A stretch of 64,000 bases of DNA from Arabidopsis thaliana. Lineage: Eukaryota > Streptophyta > Magnoliopsida > Brassicales > Brassicaceae. The DNA lies in NCBI RefSeq assembly GCF_000001735.4, contig NC_003075.7, positions 17,733,001 to 17,797,000 of the forward strand. Reading direction: 5' to 3'. Within the stretch, counting starts at the first letter, position 1, and each line of letters starts with the position of its first letter. Below the pieces are notes generated by a model. That model worked only from the letters and a program-made list of their open reading frames with translations. It was not told the DNA's origin and did no database searches. Both the position numbers and the translations under genes were made by a program. Positions 1 through 14,324 of the stretch are shown one piece after another.

Positions 1-3000
1 TTTGGTAAAAGATGCCACCAGTAATTTATGGATATGAAAACTCTCTTTTCTACAGAACCGTACTGAGATTTTAATTTGGCAAAATTACAATTTTCAAGAA
101 AATTTCATCTCTGTAATTAATTAATTTAACCCCACACGCAAAAAACTTTCTATATATATGAACCATAAATATGGATGCAGAATTTGAAGACCAGGTCTGT
201 TTGGGGATAGATTTTAACAAATGATCCAACCTGTCCACCATAAAAATTGATTAATTGTTTTTGAAAATAAAATAAATAACGCAGAATGAAAATAAAAGAA
301 AATTGGATGGCTGTCATATTCAGTACATTCCGATTCAAACTATTGGCTATTTTCTTTTGTTTTATTACAATTAAAATAAACATAAAGGGTAAAACCAGAC
401 ACAAAGCCCTCTCTTTGGTCTCATTCTTATTGCTTTTCTCATGAAAAGCCAAAGCCAATATACAGTGTAAAGAAGGATTTAGAAAAAAATAATATTTTTG
501 TAGACGATATTCAAAGGGGATCTTGCAGAGGTCATGAGAGGCATGTATCAGTAAAAGAGGCACCTTCCTAATTTATAAGGATTTTGGAGTTTTCTTCATT
601 ATATGATTTTTTTTCATTTGTTTCCTTTTTGTTATTGATAATCAGAATATGGGAATATGAACACTAGAAAACATATGGAAATCCAAAATCAACCAATTAT
701 TTTTGATGTGTGATCATGAAAGCTAATCTTAAATTTGGAGTTATATTCATACGCTTGGAAGGGATAAGTAAAGTTAAGTTTATAGACCCGTTATGTCAAA
801 GGCTAATCTCGAACTAAGAAAACTTCATTGTTATAAAACAAAAAATGATTGCTATATAAAGATATAAACATTCAATGATCCGATATTACTCTTAGTGTAG
901 TACATGCAAGTAGCTAGTTAGAAGTCTATAAATTAGAGGATTGTTTTGGACTTTTTGGTCTTCGAAGTTTCAAGCTGGATTTCAAAATGTGTTATGTGTA
1001 TCAACAACAGAGTATCTCAAAATCTTAACATTAAAATAAAGAAAAAAAGAAGAAGAAAAAAACAAATATGTAAAATTAGGGAACATATTAGGGTCATCTG
1101 TTCCAAGAAAAGTCAATCGTAATTTGTATAAATCTTGGATCTACAAAAAAAAATCTTGAAACTGATATAGAATTGAAGATAATAGATTGTTGCTTTGCAT
1201 GGCTTTTTTCCATAAGTTGAATTATTTTTAAAATATAAATTCATAATGTTGTTACCCTTTAGACAAAGGAGAGCGACTTCGTTAGCTTTACATATCCTCA
1301 GTGCCTTTTTGTCAATTTTTGCGTAAGAATATCTAACTACTAAATTTTATTTTAAGAAAACAAGAATCTCTGATTACAGAGAGTTTCTTTTCAACGAAGA
1401 CAAAAAAAAGAAAAGGAAAAAACAAAATTATTTTCAACGGGATGGAATAGCTATGACCTTTTTGCATGTATAGTATACGTAGGTAGCTTTATAGAGAAAT
1501 ACTTCAGTTTATTTATTTATTATTATTGATAATAAATGTGAATGAATCTAATACTAATAGGAATAAATTTTGTATACGAGTAAAGATGACGCCAAAGGAT
1601 GGATCCAATCCATGGTTAATGGATATGCAGAATAAAGAGAGAATGACATAAGGATTCAGATGTGACGTGACATATTGGCCTCGATTACTTGGACTATGAC
1701 ATTTCAGACCTACCAATTTTTACAAACTTTTATTCCCCAAAATTTTGAAATAACAATACTATAATTTTTGTAAAAAAAACTATTTAGATCAAACAAATAG
1801 TATAATTTATAAACAATTAGTTGAAAGTTATTGACTATTTTATGATGTATGTATCATTTTGTTTTGTTGCAGTCATATAAGTTAAAATTTCTATAATTGT
1901 TAGTGGTTTTACTAGTTGTAGCACTTAAAAAGTCGTACAAACTTACAGGTTTTGAGATTAGTGTTTTACGAAAAGCTGTTAATTAATTTTTAGTTAAATT
2001 AAGTTTATAAAAATGTCTAATGACAATCGAGATGAGACCTGATATAAAACAAAAACAGATACAAAGAGAGAGTTAAATCAATAGTATCAGTCCTATCAGC
2101 AACTTCTGATTAAAATTCAGTAATATCGTTTAATTAAATGCATATGAAACAAAAAGGCCCAATGGGCTATTTATTTTTCTTTAAATTTTATTTTCAAGCG
2201 TGCGAATCGCAATAAAAACTCACACCAATAAAAAAAAAGAGGAAAAGAAAAGTAGAAGACATGCTCTGTTAAGTGGTCGCTGTCTTCACTCTCTAATCTT
2301 CTCTGTGTATTTGGCAGTTGAATTTTCTCTGCATGCAAAATCTAATTTTAGATTTCGTGTTGGATTCTCATTACCTTCTTAAATTCCCAATCTACCCCTG
2401 TCATCAAACGTCAACGTTAATATCTCTCTCTCTCTCTTATTCACATTTTTTGGGTACAATTTTAATAATTTATTGTGATTTTTAATGATTCGTCTATTAT
2501 TGTGTTTCTCCTTTCTCTTTCACCATACATGCAAAATCTCCTGCATTTCTGTCTCCTTCGGGTAATTATGTGAATAATAGTGGTCCTAATAATTTTTTAA
2601 CATCTAAAATTAGATCCTTTAGTTAGAAAAAACTTTCTTTGTACGTGTGTGTGTGTGTTTTAAGTTCAATTATAACTAGTCACATGTGATATCACAATAT
2701 ATATATTGAAATTGGAATTATTCATATTAATGAGTTAGCATTAATATATATACGCTGACATTACCAACCAAATGTTTCTGCTTTTATGGATAGTTCTATA
2801 TGTTGCACTTGATTATAGATACTATATAAAACTGGGTTTATTTAAAATCCGTACCCATAACAAAAGTGGACCAAAACGAGATCCATGGTTTTGTGTTTAC
2901 TTTGTTGGTTAACCAGATAATATGATTATGGAAGATTAAATCTTTACTAAATTATAAAATAATTTGGAAAAACAAACTTAAATATGTTGAGTGTCTTCAG

Positions 3001-3521
3001 TGCTCACTGTTCAGGAATAATCTCGTGTAGTCCTACTTGAACTAGAGGTTGATATACATAAACACGTGAATATTTTAACGACCGTACATAAACACATGTA
3101 TCGATCAAATACAAATTATAATGAGACTAGAATCCAAGATGAGGATGACTCTAGCAGAATATACACAGCTAAGAATTTGTACAAGAGAGTCGAAAAATAG
3201 ATTCTAATCATTTAAAAAAGATATGGATTTCAGTTACGGATTGATATTACCATTACGCAGTAGTACATACACATAATTTTTTGTTTTGTTTTACCGATAA
3301 TAGAATGAAAATGTTGTGTTAAAAATATTGGTTTTACTAAAACTCGTTTTATGTTAACTATATAATGTCTTTCCGCATGTAAATTGAAACAAAACTGTAA
3401 TACAAATTATGTTAAGCCATTGCAATTAAAAAATCCACGGGTAGTAAATCCTCAGAAGATTATGTTAAGTCTACAAATTTTCTCTTTAGATTAGTAAGGT
3501 TTAGGACAAAATTATGTATAC

Positions 3522-3611
3522 CTTGCAGGGGTATAAAGGTCACTGCATAGTCAGACTCAGCATGAAGCCAAAGAGTCGTCTCTGTCCTAAAGATATCTAC
3601 AGCTGCTTCGC
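3522..3611 (-). other. Exon-like 90-nt segment of unknown origin
   Basis: On the minus strand this locally GC-richer segment is preceded by CACAG and followed by CAAG/GTATAC, good acceptor and donor contexts. It is 90 nt long (30 codons) and open in the frame that reads EAAVDIFRTETTLWLHAESD at its start. The open frame extends beyond both sites, from about 3725 down to about 3466, without an ATG. I do not recognise the peptide and could not link it to a second exon. It may be a relic exon of a lost gene, or chance. Confidence 0.25.
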
Positions 3612-4134
3612 CTGTGAATAGAGAAGAAATTGAATGATGAGAGATCCCATCTAGCGTTTCACGTTTGCGTTCTCCGTCGCAACTTTGGCGGTTGTTGACT
3701 TTTTTTCTTATGTCGTTGTTTGACTAATTTTCTCAGAGTGAGAGTGTAATCAAGAAAACTAATATTCGAAAAGAAAGAAAAAAAAGGCAAGAAAACTATT
3801 GTCGAAAAGACATAAATGACACTAAAATTGGATTATTAAAAATGGTATATATGTTTGGTGGAATTTATAATCATTACCAAAATCAAAGGAAGGAGAGAGG
3901 GACCTCTTCGTGCTTATGATTTCCCTCCTAAACAACTGCTCCCACTATCCTTTTTTACTTCCAACAAAATCATTCACACGAGAAAATCTGTCTCGTGATC
4001 ACTTTCATGCAAAATTAAACTAAATTTTGGTATTTTTTGTCAAGTTCTTGCTGTTTTAAGTCGATTATTTGGTAATACTATATGTGTGGATATACACATC
4101 CAAGCTAATCAATAATTGATCTCCTTCTCTTATC

Positions 4135-4183
4135 AATAAATTACACCACATTAGCTAATCAAGCTAATAAATTACACCACATT
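4135..4183. repeat. 18-nt direct repeat around a 13-nt insert
   Basis: Perfect copies at 4135-4152 and 4166-4183 (period 31) enclose 13 nt. The flanking TTCTCTTATCAAT also recurs on both sides, so the original duplication may be larger. Confidence 0.8.
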
Positions 4184-5999
4184 CTCTTATCAATTTTTAT
4201 ATGGTATAAATAAAACAACCGACTATAGGCTACAGAGTTGGTATTAAGGCATTATTGCCTTCTAGTCGAAGGAATTTTTTTGTTATGATAACACTCGTGG
4301 GAAAAAAATCCAGCCTAATATGCTCATTTAAAGGATAATTGATTTAAATGCTTTAATCATTAAAATAAAAGGTTTTTGCTTTTAAAGGTTACCACCGCTT
4401 AATTCATCATTAGGAGAATATTAACTTTGATCGAAATTCCAAAATACTTTTTTAACACATAAGAAAATTTTCAGCATTTTTAAATAAAGGGTACATTTAT
4501 TGGGTTCAATAAATATGTTTCCACGTAAAGTTTGGAGGTTTAACCACATGAATGTTTTTTGATTTAAAAAACACATAAATTTTCTTAGTAATTACACATT
4601 TTTAACCGTCCATCCAGATTGTAATAAGTGACAAATCTGAAAACATTTTTTTTTTTCTTGAATCTTGTTTAAATTCTCTCTGCTGCATACTTGCAGGCAT
4701 TTGACCAACGACTATACATATTGAAAGCAAAATATCCACCAGGGATGATAGGGTTAGATCCCACATTCAATATCTTTTGTCTTTGTTATTTATGAAAAAC
4801 AAATATTTATCAGGAAAAAAACGTTTCTTCTCTAGTGGTATAAGATAATAACAAAATTTAATACTTAGTTAATGTATTTACTATCTTCAAACTTACCATC
4901 CTTCAACATTAATATTGATCAATTTTTATTTTTTTTACTAAACTACTTCCACTAAAAAAATGCAAAAGAAGAGATATATATTTAAGTCAAAGTAATTAAA
5001 GATGGATGGGTGATTCTTCAGCAAAACGGCGCCGTAGAGGTGTCTTATCCTACATTACAGCTGGGTTGTGGCAGACATCATAGGGCCTACGTATATTTGA
5101 GCTTTACTGTACGTAAAGCTTTAACATATCTAGTTAGTTCTCACTGTACAAACAAAACAAAATCCAATTCGTAACATATATACAAATACTACTAGTACTA
5201 GATTACGCTACGTATACATCGCTTTTTCGCAAATTTCTAAACTAATCTATACAACAAACTTGAATGTTTGTTTTGTAATTTATCTTAAACCAAAGTTTTG
5301 AATTGTGCATTGGGAGCTACACTCTAGTCCCCTTTTTTCCCCAAAATAATCTCCTTACATCGACCGGTTAAAGTATTTAAACCAACAAATTTTAATTTGT
5401 TGCTGAAGGTACAAACATGTCACATATATAGAGACAGCATCGTTTATACAAATAATGTTCGATGTATTGGAAATCAAATATAAATACGAGTAGCGACTCA
5501 CTTGGTTTAATAGTTTGGAAGATAATGAAATAAAAAGATGAATTCAAAGGATACAGAGCTATATATGTCGGGTCATTTAGAGCCGTGACCAAAAGTTTCG
5601 TCGTAATTTCTACGGTCGGTCATAAGAAATTTTGGACTTTTCTTCACCCTTTTATGAACTTCTGTATAGTTTTTGTCGGATTATATATTTGTATTCGTAT
5701 ATTTTTTGTTTCTAATAATGATACGTAAATTCACGATAAGAAAGACTTCTTTTTATTTAATTTGATTTAAAACTTTTGTTTTTGGAAATGACTCATACAC
5801 AAGGTTAAAGTTTGATGGTATCCAATTTACAAAAATGTTTCGAGAGTGCGTTCGAGTGTCCTACCACCATCGTACCAACTCGTATGGGTTTATTATTAGG
5901 TTTTTTTCTTCTTTTTCCAATGTCTTTATAATTGAACCACTCTAAATTTCTTTTTTTAAATTAGGTTAAGAATCTTGAATTTTCTGTTGATTTTAAACC

Positions 6000-6048
6000 A
6001 AGGTTTTCAATTCTTCTTAGCACAAAAAAAAAAAAAAGGTTTTCAATT
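6000..6048. repeat. 13-nt direct repeat around a poly-A insert
   Basis: AAGGTTTTCAATT occurs at 6000-6012 and 6036-6048. The 23-nt spacer is CTTCTTAGCAC followed by 12 A. It looks like a tiny poly(A)-tailed insertion with a target duplication. Confidence 0.8.
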
Positions 6049-6660
6049 ATTAAAGAATCTAAATTTTTTGAGTTCAAGAGTTTAATGATAGCTGAAAAGT
6101 TATGAATGATTGCAAGTTTGCAACAGAATGGTCGATGTAGTACATATCAAAAACATGCATCAAAATAAATATTCGTGCTTAGCAAGAGAAACGATTGAAA
6201 TAAACAGAACAATCGTTAACCACTTAAAAATCTTAGAATAATTTTGTAGTGATAATTTTCTGTAAGAGAGAGGTATCATATCTTACAAAAAAAAACTCAT
6301 TTCAGATAAAATAATGTTGTCCAATCGTTACCAAGTATGTTTTTGCTGTCATCAGTTGTATTGTAACTCGTCTCTTAGCCATATAGTTCTAAGTTTTAAA
6401 TGTTTTCAAAGACTTTACAAAAATAAAATAATAATAAGGTGGAATTTGTAGGGCTAAAAGCGAAAAATAAAAATAAAATAAAAGTAAAGAAACGTCTTTC
6501 TCAATAAGAACACAGATCCCAACGGATTCAAACAGCAAATTTGTGCTTTGCTCTTCTCTCTTATTATAATATCCTCTCAAAAACCCTCTCCTATATCCTC
6601 CTAAAGCCCCCCTTCCTTGTTTCTCTACCGCAACAAAGAAAAAACAAAAGTTTGAGAAAA

Positions 6661-6698
6661 ATGGTGTGTTCGTTGTGTAACCAATGATTGGGTTTTAG
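6661..6698 (+). promoter_or_regulatory. Two overlapping upstream ORFs in the ANT leader
   Basis: An 8-codon uORF (MVCSLCNQ) runs 6661-6687. A second, 4-codon uORF (MIGF) starts inside its stop codon and runs 6684-6698, so stop and start share TGA/ATG as ATGA. Both end 84 nt or more before the ANT ATG at 6782. They act only if transcription starts upstream of 6661, which the sequence cannot show. Confidence 0.55.
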
Positions 6699-6781
6699 CT
6701 TACTACTTCGAGAGATTATAAGAAAGAAAGAGTGAAGATACATTATAGAAAGAAGAGAAGCAGAAACCAAAAAAAGAAACC

Positions 6782-9189
6782 ATGAAGTCTTTTTGTGATA
6801 ATGATGATAATAATCATAGCAACACGACTAATTTGTTAGGGTTCTCATTGTCTTCAAATATGATGAAAATGGGAGGTAGAGGAGGTAGAGAAGCTATTTA
6901 CTCATCTTCAACTTCTTCAGCTGCAACTTCTTCTTCTTCTGTTCCACCTCAACTTGTTGTTGGTGACAACACTAGCAACTTTGGTGTTTGCTATGGATCT
7001 AACCCAAATGGAGGAATCTATTCTCACATGTCTGTGATGCCACTCAGATCTGATGGTTCTCTTTGCTTAATGGAAGCTCTCAACAGATCTTCTCACTCGA
7101 ATCACCATCAAGGTCAGTAGTAGTAATGTTGGAGTTTTTAGTTTTCTTGGTGTTGATGTTGTTGTGTCTTGTTTGATGGGAACATGTTTGGTTTTAGGGA
7201 TTTATGTTTTATTTTTTATACTAAGGACATTTTCTGTTTTTTTTGGTTGTTATTTAGATTCATCTCCAAAGGTGGAGGATTTCTTTGGGACCCATCACAA
7301 CAACACAAGTCACAAAGAAGCCATGGATCTTAGCTTAGATAGTTTATTCTACAACACCACTCATGAGCCCAACACGACTACAAACTTTCAAGAGTTCTTT
7401 AGCTTCCCTCAAACCAGAAACCATGAGGAAGAAACTAGAAATTACGGGAATGACCCTAGTTTGACACATGGAGGGTCTTTTAATGTAGGGGTATATGGGG
7501 AATTTCAACAGTCACTGAGCTTATCCATGAGCCCTGGGTCACAATCTAGCTGCATCACTGGCTCTCACCACCACCAACAAAACCAAAACCAAAACCACCA
7601 AAGCCAAAACCACCAGCAGATCTCTGAAGCTCTTGTGGAGACAAGCGTTGGGTTTGAGACGACGACAATGGCGGCTGCGAAGAAGAAGAGGGGACAAGAG
7701 GATGTTGTAGTTGTTGGTCAGAAACAGATTGTTCATAGAAAATCTATCGATACTTTTGGACAACGAACTTCTCAATACCGAGGCGTTACAAGGTTGTTTT
7801 TTTATTTTATAATATTAAACTTTGTTTGACTTTCGTTAGTAATGTTACATATACTTACTTAAAAGGTTATGTGAAACAGACATAGATGGACTGGTAGATA
7901 TGAAGCTCATCTATGGGACAATAGTTTCAAGAAGGAAGGTCACAGTAGAAAAGGAAGACAAGGTCTAGTGCTTTTTTATTTAATTATCATTAAGCTAAAC
8001 ATAGAAACTTTTTAAGTAGTTTATGATTTAACGTATTACTGACATTTGAGTTTTATTTTCTTGTTTTCTCTATGTGTGATAATGATTTGATGATCTTCTT
8101 CTCAGTTTATCTGGGTAAGTACACACTTCAATCTTCATGGATTCATGATTTCCCCCTCAAATTTCTCGGGAAAATAATGATGGATTTTGACTTCTTTATT
8201 TTTGTTTGATTAAATCTTTATTAGGAGGTTATGATATGGAGGAGAAAGCTGCTCGAGCATATGATCTTGCTGCACTCAAGTACTGGGGTCCCTCTACTCA
8301 CACCAATTTCTCTGTAAATCATCTTTTCTAAACTTTATGTCTCTTTGACCTTGTTGTATGATTTATTTATATAATATGATAATGGATATTTGAAGGCGGA
8401 GAATTATCAGAAAGAGATTGAAGACATGAAGAACATGACTAGACAAGAATATGTTGCACATTTGAGAAGGAAGAGCAGTGGTTTCTCTAGGGGTGCTTCC
8501 ATCTATAGAGGAGTCACAAGGTCCTTTTAAATTACATTTATATAACTTTATATAATACATAGTTTAATAATGTGAATATTGACTTTGTGTGAGTTTTTTG
8601 TACTAGACATCACCAGCATGGAAGGTGGCAAGCACGGATTGGTAGAGTCGCTGGAAACAAAGATCTCTACCTTGGAACTTTTGGTAATTCATCATGCCGA
8701 TGATTTTGATTGTTAAAACTTAACATTTTCAATTGCTTGTGTCTTACGAAATCTTTTGACACTATCATAGGAACCCAAGAAGAAGCTGCAGAAGCTTACG
8801 ATGTAGCAGCAATTAAGTTCCGTGGCACAAATGCTGTGACTAACTTTGATATCACGAGGTACGATGTTGATCGTATCATGTCTAGTAACACACTCTTGTC
8901 TGGAGAGTTAGCGCGAAGGAACAACAACAGCATTGTCGTCAGGAATACTGAAGACCAAACCGCTCTAAATGCTGTTGTGGAAGGTGGTTCCAACAAAGAA
9001 GTCAGTACTCCCGAGAGACTCTTGAGTTTTCCGGCGATTTTCGCGTTGCCTCAAGTTAATCAAAAGATGTTCGGATCAAATATGGGCGGAAATATGAGTC
9101 CTTGGACATCAAACCCTAATGCTGAGCTTAAGACCGTCGCTCTTACTTTGCCTCAGATGCCGGTTTTCGCTGCTTGGGCTGATTCTTGA
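6782..9189 (+). CDS. ANT: AINTEGUMENTA, double-AP2 transcription factor
   Basis: Eight exons: 6782-7112, 7258-7792, 7880-7962, 8106-8114, 8225-8313, 8396-8520, 8607-8683 and 8771-9189, giving 555 residues. The fourth exon is a 9-nt microexon. The N-terminal half is rich in Ser, Asn, Gln and His with a basic KKKR stretch. Two AP2 DNA-binding repeats follow: R1 at about 282-349 ([19 protein letters not shown]) and R2 at about 384-442 ([18 protein letters not shown]), joined by a conserved linker. Two AP2 repeats place it in the AP2/ANT class, and the N-terminal sequence is that of ANT (At4g37750). Known role: nuclear activator that sustains cell proliferation in organ primordia and ovule integuments. 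The start at 6782 is the first ATG giving the full frame; two small uORFs precede it. PLT/AIL paralogues share the domains, but not this N terminus. Confidence 0.98.
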
Positions 9190-10950
9190 TCAACTTCAAT
9201 GACTAACTCTGGTTTTCTTGGTTTAGTTGCTAAGTGTTTTGGTTTATCTCCGGTTTTATCCGGTTTGAACTACAATTCGGTTTAGTTTCGTCGGTATAAA
9301 TAGTATTTGCTTAGGAGCGGTATATGTTTCTTTTGAGTAGTATTCATGTGAAACAGAATGAATCTCTCTATAACATATTATTTTAATGAATCTCCTTTGC
9401 TAAGTCCTTCTCTCTTCGTTACGTATTTTCGATATATTATACTTATTCATGTGCTAAAAAAGGTGAAAACAAGGGAAATATGTTGGAACAACACAAAAGG
9501 TTGCATGAATATATCTAAACTATGCGAACTATTATGGCTATTGATAGAAACATGAACATTTAGTAGTTGATTTTATGGCTTTGATAGTTTTGGCAATTGA
9601 TTAGAATGTTAATCTCTTTATAGAGAAATAGTAAGAAAATATGTAAAGAGAATGTGCATGGAGCTGAAATGACCCATATCTAATAATTAGGTTTCTTGTC
9701 ACTTTATTTATCTTTTTGAAACACATTGTTCTTTTAAGTACAGAGAAATAATAAGATGAATAATGGTAAATATGTAATGTCTCTCCAATAATGCGATATG
9801 CTTTATTGACCATATCGTTCCACAACAATCCAACATACCTTCACCACCTCATTTCTAAATTCCCTCCTTTTGTCTCTTTTTCACACCCCCACCGTATCAG
9901 CTTTTCCCTAAAGTTTCACCAAAATTTTAAAATATTCCCTCCTCCATCATATTTAGTGATTTTTTTTCTTTTTGATATTTATTAAAGTTAGTTTATACTG
10001 TATCTAAAAAATGGAGAATTTATTGGTTGGAACTTTTAAGAGCCATTTACTATGTCCCAAAATAAATATGGGGGCAGCAAATTTACTGTAACCCATACGT
10101 GGGGTAAATGAAGTGAGTAGTTCAAAGTTGAAACTTGAAAACCTTTGATCTTTAAACATAATGTCCTTCGCACGTGTTTTCCACACGCGTGGAGTAGTTT
10201 GCAGAAACTCGGAAGCGAAAGATGGTTATTGGGCCTTGGACCATTATAATCACAAATCTGGCCCACTTTTATCTTTTATTCGAAGCACGTTTGCAGGACA
10301 TTAATTTGATCGTGCTTTTCACTCGTGAGGAAGAGTTGGTTTAGAATCCGGAGAGAAACGTAGTTATTGGGCTCCGGCCCAAGTTTAATTTCAAAACTCA
10401 CTTCTCATAAACCCAAATTTTGGGCATATGATTTGAGTTGGACAGGATGTGATTCTTTTTTTTTTTGTTTCTCTAACAATATAATGTCTTGGGTTATTTT
10501 GTGGTGAATATGTTGTAGGGTTCAAAACATTATAGTCCACATGAAATCATATTTTTGGGCCTTGATATTTTCATATCAATCAATCGAATTAATAACACAT
10601 TAATTGCATCGAAAATGTGGTTTTTGTTTGTTATACCAAAATACGAAGGCAAAACTCTTCCACGCAAAAAACTCTTCCACGCATGCCTCTAACTTCATCC
10701 AGTTCTGTTCGTTATGATAAAAAAAAAAAATATAACAAAATCTATAAGATTTCTAATTTGATCAGAACTTTATAAAAGTCTAATAACTTTTGTCACATTA
10801 TAAGCTTTTAGGAAAAAATAAAACGACCGACCTTATTTAATTGCATTGTCCTAACTTCCCAAACGTTTTAATGAGATTTTGCGTAATAGAGAAACAAGCC
10901 ACGAGTTCGATTCACAGCCACAATAATCTTTCTCTACCAAATAAAGACTT
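9190..10950. other. Intergenic, ANT 3' side to SQE3 promoter
   Basis: No gene seen. The first few hundred bases should contain the ANT 3' UTR. From about 10200 the sequence is GC-richer and carries a cluster of TGGGCY/RGCCCA motifs. A 15-nt tandem duplication sits at 10651-10665 and 10668-10682. Confidence 0.6.
10230..10561. promoter_or_regulatory. Cluster of site II motifs upstream of SQE3
   Basis: Five motifs: TGGGCC 10230-10235, GGCCCA 10260-10265, TGGGCT 10368-10373, GGCCCA 10376-10381 and TGGGCC 10556-10561. They lie 520-855 nt before the SQE3 ATG. Site II motifs typically sit near start sites of growth-linked genes, so this may be a distal SQE3 promoter or the start of an unannotated transcript. 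Confidence 0.45.
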
Positions 10951-11084
10951 GATCTTTCTCTTCTCCTTCTATATCCACGCGTCAATTCGTAAAACCAACG
11001 GCTTGAACCACCGGCAATAGCCGCGGGATTGCGGCGGAGGATTAATCAAAAAACGCACCACCTGAAATCTCTCTGTGTACGCTA

Positions 11085-13426
<2,342 letters not shown>

Positions 13427-13598
13427 TGAATCAGAAACATTGCTTTGAAGATTTCTCAGGTGTTGTAAGAATAGCTACTTTGCGATTATGGTACGAATGA
13501 ACCGGGTGGTTTGATTTGGTTTTTACGAACTTTGGTTTGAAATTTGTACTCAGTCCATTACAGACAAAATCATCAAGTAAATAAGTATCTCTTTGTTA

Positions 13599-13729
13599 AT
13601 TGTTAGAAACATGCGTTTTACATAATGATCAACGTAACGTACAAATTGTATTTGATAAGTAATAACATAATAAGATTCTTCAACAATTTCATGTTCATAT
13701 ATTTGATTGTTAGAAACATGCGTTTTACA
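13599..13729. repeat. 24-nt direct repeat downstream of SQE3
   Basis: The same 24 nt, starting ATTGTTAGAAACATGCG, occur at 13599-13622 and 13706-13729 (period 107). Parts of the flank also recur inverted: CATATATTTGATT near 13697 and its complement near 13769, and ACACTTGGTT near 13728 and its complement near 13782. Confidence 0.75.
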
Positions 13730-14276
13730 CTTGGTTTTGCTTTGTGTTACACAAATCAAAAAACGAAAATCAAATATATGAACCAAGTGTTTTTACATGG
13801 GCTCTTGTAGTATTTTTACCTGGACTCTCGAAAAAACTAGTTTGTTTGTTGGGCCTAAGGGTTGAAGCATTGATGGGCTGCAGATGCATGTAATCACTTT
13901 TTTGTTTTAGTCATGTTTTCTTATACCATTTTAACTTAGTGGAGAACTTTAGGCAATGGCCATATAATTCCTTGTAACTATATCAGCAAAGCAAAAATCT
14001 TAATGGATTTGGATGATATTTTCTACTTGTTTGAATTTGACAGTCTATATCATCTATTTTACTTTGCCCAATAATAACAAATTCGAAAATGATGATTAAT
14101 AAGATTGTCAATCACCTTCAACTTAGAAACATGAGGGAATGGGTGATAAATGATATGAAAACAATTGAAAGGGATCAAAAAAATGTATTGGATTTATATA
14201 CATTAAGGAGTGGAGCCCAAGTATTAGCCCAAATCTAAATGCTACAACATCTTTAAACCCAACATTCATTGTGATG

Positions 14277-14324
14277 TTGAGTCTCTCTTTATTTTTTTTG
14301 GTCGTTTTTGAGTCTCTCTTTATT
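14277..14324. repeat. 17-nt direct repeat around a T-rich insert
   Basis: Perfect copies at 14277-14293 and 14308-14324 (period 31) enclose TTTTTTGGTCGTTT. Read on the minus strand, the insert is AAACGACC followed by six A. Confidence 0.85.

Larger units (their letters stand above)
1..6600. other. Left-flank intergenic region upstream of ANT
   Basis: No recognised gene. The sequence is AT-rich with many A and T runs and a (CT)n tract at 2423-2437. It should hold the distal promoter of ANT. Two pieces stand out: an exon-like minus-strand segment at 3522-3611, and short direct repeats flanking inserts at 4135-4183 and 6000-6048. A 137-codon open frame on the minus strand at 150-563 is about what chance gives for a window this size and base composition. 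Confidence 0.6.

Noticed and set aside
150..563. 137-codon open frame on the minus strand, the longest outside known genes
   Set aside because: With this base composition about one such frame is expected by chance in six frames of 64 kb. It is Phe/Ile/Lys/Tyr-rich and shows no motif or splice context.
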